Part shown: positions 57,461 to 64,000 of the stretch, piece after piece
Layout: each line of letters starts with the position of its first letter
Numbering within the stretch: the stretch's first letter is position 1
Assembly (NCBI GenBank): GCA_036417435.1
Contig: CM070905.1
Span: forward strand, 22,855,592-22,919,591
DNA: 64,000 nt
Source of the DNA: Inia geoffrensis
Lineage: Eukaryota > Chordata > Mammalia > Artiodactyla > Iniidae
Direction of reading: 5' to 3'
Position numbers and translations under genes: made by a program
Notes under the pieces: model-generated
The model's input: only the letters and a program-made list of their open reading frames with translations
Told to the model about the DNA's origin: nothing
The model's database searches: none

Positions 57461-58399
57461 GCTCTAAAAATTGGCCCGCCACGCACACTTTCTTTGGAAG
57501 CTCTGAAGGATGTGCCCTACAGAAACGAGAGAGAAAACTTAAGAAATAAGTGGCCGTGGGGTCTAGGAGACAGAGAATCCACTGTAGGGAGTGTGGGGGC
57601 AGCAGGAGGGCCCAGGAAGGGGGCTGTGCAGCACGTCTGAGAGGACAGAGGGGAAGTGGCATGAGCTCGTGGGATAAAGTACCTCGAGGGGTCTTCCAGA
57701 ATTGGGTAGAACCGGTGATTACTCCTTAAAAAGTAGAAGAAAAAAAAAGCAAGGATTAACCATACCCACTCGTCTTGGCAGTGAACAATTTTTACGTTTA
57801 TAAAATTTTATGTTTCTAACAATATAAACATAGAAACTGAGTTATCAAAAATTGATAACAAATAACGTCTCAACTCAAGACTATTGTTTAGAGCAGTAAA
57901 GGTACATACCAGAAAAAAAGAGCATGAAGTGTTGCTCTTGGGGTACAAATATTTTTTTAAAAAAGGCTTTTAGTCCTTTTTGTCATTTAAAACTATATAT
58001 CACTTTGATGAAAATAAAAATTAATTTTAAAAAGGGATGTTTTAACAGAATATTTCCTAATGCAAAAAAAAAATCAAACATGAAATAAAATGTTATTTTA
58101 CAATGTCAGATTGTATGTAATTGTTTTCTGGGCTAAGTGTTGCCAGTTTAGAAATAAGTATCCGATGATGCAACCTGAAATGGGGCTTGAGGCTCTGCTT
58201 CGTCGACATTTTTGGAAATCCAGGCTCACCCTGGTGTGTGTTAATGGAAATGCAAGGCACGGCCCACCATCCGCACACTTGAGATGCTGGGACCTAAAAG
58301 GAGGAAGGAGGAGGCCAGCTCAAGCAGGCTGAGGGGCCACGCATTGGCTTCAGAAGGCTGTCGGGTTCAATTTCTTTCATCTAGACCTTTGCAAATGGC

Positions 58400-58900
58400 T
58401 CTTACATGTCTCTAATCAATTCCTCTTTCCGTTCACCCCTTCCTGCCACCTGTTATGTTTCTATAACTCGTCATTCCCCAACCTCAGATTTTCAAATCCC
58501 CTGATGTTAAAAAGGTTCCCAAAGCCTATAATAAAGTTCACATGTTGGGTATGGTATTCAGAACCTCTTGTGATTTGTCCAGTCTCATTTCCCTTACTCC
58601 CTGTGCTCTGGGTATCACCCTGGACTATTCTCAGTTCCCCAACATATTGGTCACATTCCTTTCTCTGCGCCTTCGCTCAAGTTGTTCACTACCCAGAATT
58701 CCCTTACTGCCCACTCCTTCCCCTTTAAAACCCTCCTCTTGGAAGCCTATCCCAGCCTTAGTCAATACTGATAGCAGCCTCCTTGGGGTTCTCCATAACC
58801 CCTCGACAGTGGGGTATAATCTGGCTCGGCCCAGTTAATGCATGTAGATAGGCCTTCCCACTAGACTGAAGGCTCCTTCAAGGCCAGGCTTGGCTCTGGC
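58400..58900 (+). repeat. L2 fragment
   Basis: aacctcttgtgatttgtcca, cattcctttctctgcgcctt, cagaattcccttactgccca and the final agactgaaggctccttcaag, in L2 3'-end order. Confidence 0.7.
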
Positions 58901-59619
58901 TCATGTTCTATTCCCCACAGTATGAGGTACAAGGTGTGCCAAACACCAGCATCAACACGGCCTCAAGGGCAGCAGGCCAAGGGACTCTATTGTTGGCCTC
59001 AACCAACGTGCAGCTGGGCTCTACTCCCCAGTGTCTAGACTCTAGGCATGGGCCTGAGTGTATCTGAAGACCAAATGACCCCCTTCCATCACCCCAGTGT
59101 ATCTTGATCATCTTCACTTCCGTCCTCTCTTCTGGTCAAAACAGAAAAAGTGAGTGAAATAACCCAAAATGCCCTGTGGCAAAACCAGGACACCTCCAAA
59201 GAACCCACGTTAGTAAACAGCAACCAAAACCAGAAGCAAAGATCAGCCTCATTTCACTGTTGTTGCTTCTGGGCTTGATTCAGTTCCAAAAGCCCCAAGC
59301 TTGGGGAACAAGTTACATACTTTACACATACAGTGAGTACTATGGGTGGGGAGCTTCTTCCTGACTATGAGCGACCGTCCTGGATTAGTGATGGGGTGGA
59401 GGGAACCTTGAAGAGCTGTGAGACTTAAATCTCTTCCACCCTGGCTTATGATGTGTTTGGGTTACCTAGGGTGCGGGTCCATGCCCAACACTGTTGTTAA
59501 AACACTTTTTAGTATCGTGGAAGATTTGCCCCAAAATAAAATGGAGAAAGGTTCAAATGCAAAAATACAAATTGGCTGACACTGCTATAACCAGAATGAC
59601 CTTTTGAACACAAACTGAT

Positions 59620-60110
59620 CTTGTTGCCCTCTTTTACAATTCTTCAGTGGTTTCCAGTGGCCTGTGGGATGTAAAGTCCAGATCCCTTTGCAGGTATTTC
59701 GACCCTTCACATCAGCCCCTGTTGCTCAGTTCAGCCTGGTGATCCATGAATCCTCACCCACTGTACATTCCAGGCAGGTGAACTATTTGATTGAGGTTCT
59801 CTCCACACACACCTCCATGGTGTGCACACACTGTGACTCCTGCCTGGAATGACTGTCCCTGGCTTGTTCCTTGAATGGGCTTCTATTCTTCCTTCAATAG
59901 CTCCAATCTCTCCTCCTCCGTCTTAGCTCCTCTTTCCCCAAGGGCCCGCAGCACTTTGCACTGGCATCCATGGAGGCAGTGGTCATATTCTTTATCACTG
60001 TTTGCATGTCTTATCTCCAGGGAGACTGTAAATTCCTTAAGGGCGAGATGGAGTCTCCACACTTGAGTCCCTAGCGATCAGCAGGTGCTCAGTAAAAGTT
60101 TTCTACACTC
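59620..60110 (+). repeat. L2 fragment
   Basis: tcagtggtttccagtggcct, ttcgacccttcacatcagcc, tcctgcctggaatgactgtc and gactgtaaattccttaaggg: L2 order through its 3' end. Confidence 0.75.
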
Positions 60111-60597
60111 ACGAACGAAACCTGCCTTCTGGGATTTCACAGGTGTCCTCGCCTAGGGACTAAATGACTGAAGTGGGGGAGTCTTCAGGTGATCAGACTG
60201 TTTCAGAATGGGAGCTCTCAGTCCAGAGAACGCAATACAAAAACAACTACACTCAGAGCTCATCCAAATAAAACCATTTTTAAAGATTTCGTCTTCTGTA
60301 CTTCACCTCACAGTCAGGGAAGGAGTAAATGTGACCTCTACAACTGGGTGATAAAATGACTCCCATACAAAGCTGTCTCAAGAGTGAGTAACTGGTGACA
60401 GCGACTACATATCTAAAAAGCTTCTCGGAGGTAGAAATTCCATATACAGGGTCATTTCGTAACCTCTAATGCCTTGAAATCCCAAGTCCGTTATTTTCTA
60501 CATGCAGTTTCAGTCTACCTCTACCTTAAATAAGTGCATTACCATCTCATTGTGGGGATTTTAGAATCTCTCTCACACACACAGCCATTCTGACATG

Positions 60598-60852
60598 GGA
60601 TTAGATTAAATCGACTCAGTGTCTCTGACCTAGCAGCCTTTATGTCTGTGGAAAGGGGGAGGGGGCTAGAGGCTTGGAAACCCAGCGTGCACTAAATCGG
60701 CCGGCTGCCCTTGGAAGAGAGATGATTAAATGCTGAGGTTCAGTAATCAGGCCAGGATTGTCCCTGCATCTGCTCAGCCTGCCCCTGATTAGCCCTAATC
60801 TAGAAGGCGTATGTTAATCTAAGCTTGTATTCGGGGTCATTTTGATTGATTA
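60598..60852. promoter_or_regulatory. Candidate intronic enhancer: eight TAATC/GATTA motifs in 255 bases
   Basis: GATTA/TAATC cores at 60599, 60604, 60724, 60744, 60787, 60796, 60815 and 60848; the first lies in ggatta, a full OTX/CRX/PITX-type site. About 0.5 would be expected by chance in this length. No repeat recognised here. Function is inferred only from motif density. Confidence 0.45.
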
Positions 60853-61639
60853 GGCAACAGGAAGCCCCTCCTATTCTACTTTAAGGACTTGAAGTTCCCC
60901 TTGAAGAGAACTTCCTAGTAATAAGACTAGCACAATCTTAGTAATAAGACTCTCCTGGCATTTGGACAGCACTTTTCAAAGCCCTCTCACACCCACTGCA
61001 TATCACTAGATTTCTGCTAAGACTCTGTAGCAGTAGGCAGGGCAGGTATTCTTCCCTTTCCCAAATGATATGCAAGTTCCTTTGGCAGAACCATGGACTT
61101 ATAAAGGCACGTACTTAACAAAATCCTGAAGATTTTAGTACCCCAATCTCTAGTACCCCCGTCTTTCAAAGCTATAAGAAACCTTAGAGTTCTTCAGTTT
61201 AGAAAATCTAATCCCCCTTTTCTTTAAATTCAAAAGTAAACAGATAAAAAGTTTACTTAAACAAAACAAAACACAGACTGAGAGAGACTGAGTGACTTTT
61301 TTCCCCCTCAAGATGACCAAGTTTGTGGTAAAGTGAAGTATTTGGGAGCCTTTGCACGCACTAGTAAGCCCTTACCATCGAACACTATGTCCAGCAGGGA
61401 CCCAGAAGGGAGAGGACTACCCACTTTGGGCTCACTGCTGCCTCTCCTCTCAGGCTTCTTGGTAAGGCTTACAGAATTGGCCAAAATGGAAAAAGAGGCC
61501 AAAAGAGACTCAGGAACTCAGAACTCAGGTCCCAGCACAAGGATTTCCTTGTCAAATAGCAGTCAGCCCCAAATCCTGGAGCAACTGCTGGCTCCAGGAC
61601 CACATTCCCCTGTAAAAGAAAATGAGACCTGACCCTGCT

Positions 61640-62035
61640 CTGTTTTTCTACCAGCTGGGTATCATTCTTGAACCCAAATGGTCAAACACACTCCTCCCAC
61701 TCTTCTCCCACCTCAACAAGTGGTGATTACATCCTTCCAGTTGCTCAGGCCAGAAACTTGGAAGTCAAGCCATCTTTGACTTCTCGTGCAATTCATCAGC
61801 AAATCCTGTCAACTCTCCTTTCAAATATAAACCCAGAATTCAACCACGTCGACTGCCACCACCCTGGACAAACTCCTATCCTCTCTTGCCTGGACTACAT
61901 TTTAGCTTCCCCTGTGATCACCCTGCTTCGGCCCTGGCTCCACTGCACCCTGTTCTCCCCGCCACAGAAGCCAGAGGGATCTTCTAAAACTTCCACACGA
62001 GGTGATGGACATGGAGGCACATTCTGAAAATTCAG
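61640..62035 (+). repeat. L2 fragment
   Basis: ttggaagtcaagccatcttt, tcatcagcaaatcctgtcaa, aacccagaattcaaccacgt and cacagaagccagagggatct: L2 order. Confidence 0.78.
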
Positions 62036-62262
62036 ACATTTGCTTGGCCTTGTTTTCTGCAAAACAGGAGGTCATGAGGTTCTGTAGTGGTCTGTCTCTG
62101 ATGGTGTCACCAGGGGAGGCTTTGTGGTAGACCATCGGCGCCAATGAGAGTAAATTAAAGGTCTTGCACACTCTGGATTTATCTTTCATGAGCTGATCTA
62201 CTCTATTCCTGACCCCTCGTGAGGTAATGAGTTTCGTCACCTATCTACCATGTAATGGCTCT

Positions 62263-62321
62263 CACACATGTGCGCGCGCGCACGTGTGCGTGCACACACA
62301 CACGCGCACATACACACACAC
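62263..62321. repeat. Alternating purine-pyrimidine tract (CA/CG)
   Basis: Near-perfect alternation including tgcgcgcgcgcacgtgtgcg and several CA runs. This sequence class can adopt Z-DNA. It lies inside the last NRF1 intron between L2 fragments. Confidence 0.9.
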
Positions 62322-62459
62322 AAACATATGCGTAGAACTGGAAGTTACTTAGGGGAATTAATTCATTTTTCCCAAGACTAACTGCTTTTAGTGTTCTGAG
62401 ATTTGATGAATAAATCTATACAGCACAGTTAGCTAAATCTTCTTGAAATATTGTTTGGC

Positions 62460-62900
62460 AATGGCCAGCCCACCACCTCTCCCTGCCTTTTTGGCGGCTC
62501 TCTACTAAGGGAAAAATAAAGTCCAAATAGCTAATAGATGAGGGATTACACCAGCCTTTCCCATAAATACTCTACATTACCCCTTCATCACAACCATATC
62601 TGTCCTCTCAGTATACCCTAACCATCACATGTATTTACTCAGGCAGATTCCTCTGCCCTAGAATTATCCCTGCCAACCTGTCCTGTTCTTTCAACAATTT
62701 CCCTGTCTTTCAGGGGTTCCCCCAGACACAACAGCCCACTAGGTTCTCTCCTTCAGGGGATTTTACTGCCTCACCCTTCATTTGGCACCAGATCTGTGCT
62801 AACCTGTTTCCAAATAATTAGTTTTTCCCTATACAAATCTGCTTACTTAGATTGTTGGCAGGACTATGTCTTTGAATACTGTGCAACCTGAACATAGTAG
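62460..62900 (+). repeat. L2 fragment
   Basis: taaagtccaaatagctaata, ccttcatcacaaccatatct, attcctctgccctagaatta and ttccccaga-type 3' segments, diverged. Confidence 0.6.
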
Positions 62901-63149
62901 ATGTTAATAATTGAATATGACAATTGATCATGTTCTTTGTGATTTTCAGAAACTTGATTACATTCCCATTAGCCTTGGCCTCTGCAGCCTGAAGAGGCTT
63001 AGAGCCTTTTACTCTGCTCCAGAATGAGTAGGATTTTCTCCACAACATTATTAAGGTAGCACAGCCAAATGCCATATGGTAGTTCAGGTGCATTTTATGT
63101 GAGGGTAAAATAGGTTTTATTTCCATTAAAGGCTTCCCAGTCAGAAAAA

Positions 63150-63325
63150 CCTACGTGTGAATCCTGGCTCCTTCACTTGCTGGCTTGTGAGCCTCGCTTT
63201 CCTCATACATAAAATGGTCATTACTGATTTCACAGCGTTGCTGAGAATTAGATGTGCTGACATAGATAAAGTCTGGCACAGTGCCTGGCACACAGTAGGT
63301 GTACAATAAATGTCAGCTGCTTTCA
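63150..63325 (+). repeat. MIR, near full core
   Basis: gtgaatcctggctccttcac, cctcatacataaaatggtca, ctggcacagtgcctggcaca and gtaggtgtacaataaatgtc in order. Confidence 0.85.
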
Positions 63326-63329
63326 AACA

Positions 63330-64000
63330 TGACTTTGAATAAGAGGTTTGATGAAGTCTGGCTAGGGTCACAGATGTTAGACTAAAGCTTTCAGGAAGCA
63401 GAAAGGAAAGCAGAGACAGCACAGATCTCCTTTCAGCAGCGATTTGCTCCTGCCAGGAAGCACATCATTCGCCAAAGGCCTTCAAAGATGTAAAGATTAG
63501 AGATAAAAACCATGAAATCAGGGCAGATGGGCTGGTAGGCAGCTTCCTTTCTGAATGCAGCTATGGTCAGAACAGGCACTGCAACTGCACCATGACATAT
63601 ATGAAATAGCTGCTGATTCAGTGCATCAGTAAATAAACCACCTAGGCTAAACCATTAATCAGTATTAAGAATGTTAAATATATGATCAGGGACAGTATGA
63701 TATGATGTCATCATGCTGATAAACTTCTAAACCCAAAAACTAATGACACAGGCTAGAGCCCGGTAGAGCACAGAGCTGCAGGCCTAGTCAGGGTCACCCA
63801 GAACCACAGACTGCCCTCCCCCCACCCCACTCCATGACAAGATAGAGCAGGACAGGCGGCCTGAGGAAGAATGGGCCTTTCATTTGCCCTCACAATCTGG
63901 GAAACCTTTGGGAATTGTTGTTTGCTGTAACTGAATCTTTCAGCCCAAAGGCCTTCCAAGTTGGTCATGGAAGTATCTTTAGCTGGAAGAAAAATATTGA
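63330..64000. other. Intron sequence, nothing recognised
   Basis: No repeat or exon that I can name in the last 670 bases. Confidence 0.4.

Larger units (their letters stand above)
55458..64000 (-). other. NRF1: Last intron of NRF1 (partial)
   Basis: No other NRF1 exon was recognised up to the window end; the minus-strand frames in this stretch do not resemble NRF1 or any other protein I know. It contains old L1, L2 and MIR copies, several A runs, and the motif cluster at 60598-60852, but no young SINE. Confidence 0.75.

Noticed and set aside
1..64000. CRISPR arrays, phage, operons or other prokaryotic systems
   Set aside because: Nothing prokaryotic. The tandem repeats seen are eukaryotic microsatellites, minisatellites and SINE parts.

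Overview
The window is mammalian nuclear DNA, and the interspersed repeats point to a cetacean. At least nineteen copies of one tRNA-derived SINE (the CHR type of whales, hippos and ruminants) are present. Many carry the long GC-rich body found in whale genomes, and I saw no bovine BovB or Bov-tA element. Almost all of the several hundred reading frames are chance or repeat-derived. I support one protein-coding exon, three microRNA genes and a promoter-bearing CpG island.

The window can be placed by its genes. Pre-miR-183, pre-miR-96 and pre-miR-182 lie on the + strand at 37559-37668, 37813-37890 and 41915-42024. The last coding exon of NRF1 (nuclear respiratory factor 1) lies on the - strand at 55294-55457. 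This is the order and convergent orientation of human 7q32, where the miR-183/96/182 cluster lies just past the 3' end of NRF1 on the opposite strand. By that synteny UBE2H would lie to the left of base 1; I see none of it here.

Layout. 1-26 kb: intergenic DNA packed with young CHR SINEs, L1 fragments, hAT and Tigger DNA transposons and MIRs. 27-34 kb: GC-rich, ending in a CpG island (about 30.3-33.4 kb) with two promoter-like arrangements. One is a TATA box at 30906-30911 followed by a possible exon and splice donor at 31027/31028. The other is an E-box/CCAAT/GC-box group at 32536-32583 followed by a possible exon and donor at 33055/33056. Either or both could start the primary transcript of the microRNA cluster. 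34-48.9 kb: the microRNA locus, with old repeats but no young SINE. 48.9-50.1 kb: three CHR SINEs. About 53.36-55.29 kb: inferred NRF1 3' UTR, with a large TA/CA microsatellite. 55.46-64 kb: part of the last NRF1 intron, with old L1, L2 and MIR copies, a dense cluster of TAATC/GATTA motifs near 60.6-60.85 kb, and a CG/CA tract.

How the parts relate: the three microRNAs share related seeds and are co-transcribed in sensory cells of other vertebrates. NRF1 is a broadly used activator of mitochondrial and housekeeping genes and is transcribed toward the cluster. The link between them in this sequence is position, plus one possible miR-182 seed site in the NRF1 3' UTR. I found no unknown protein system. 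The items most worth checking are the TAATC/GATTA cluster, the two-promoter CpG island, the SINE-free zone over the microRNA locus, and a direct-plus-inverted repeat structure at 13.1-14.4 kb.
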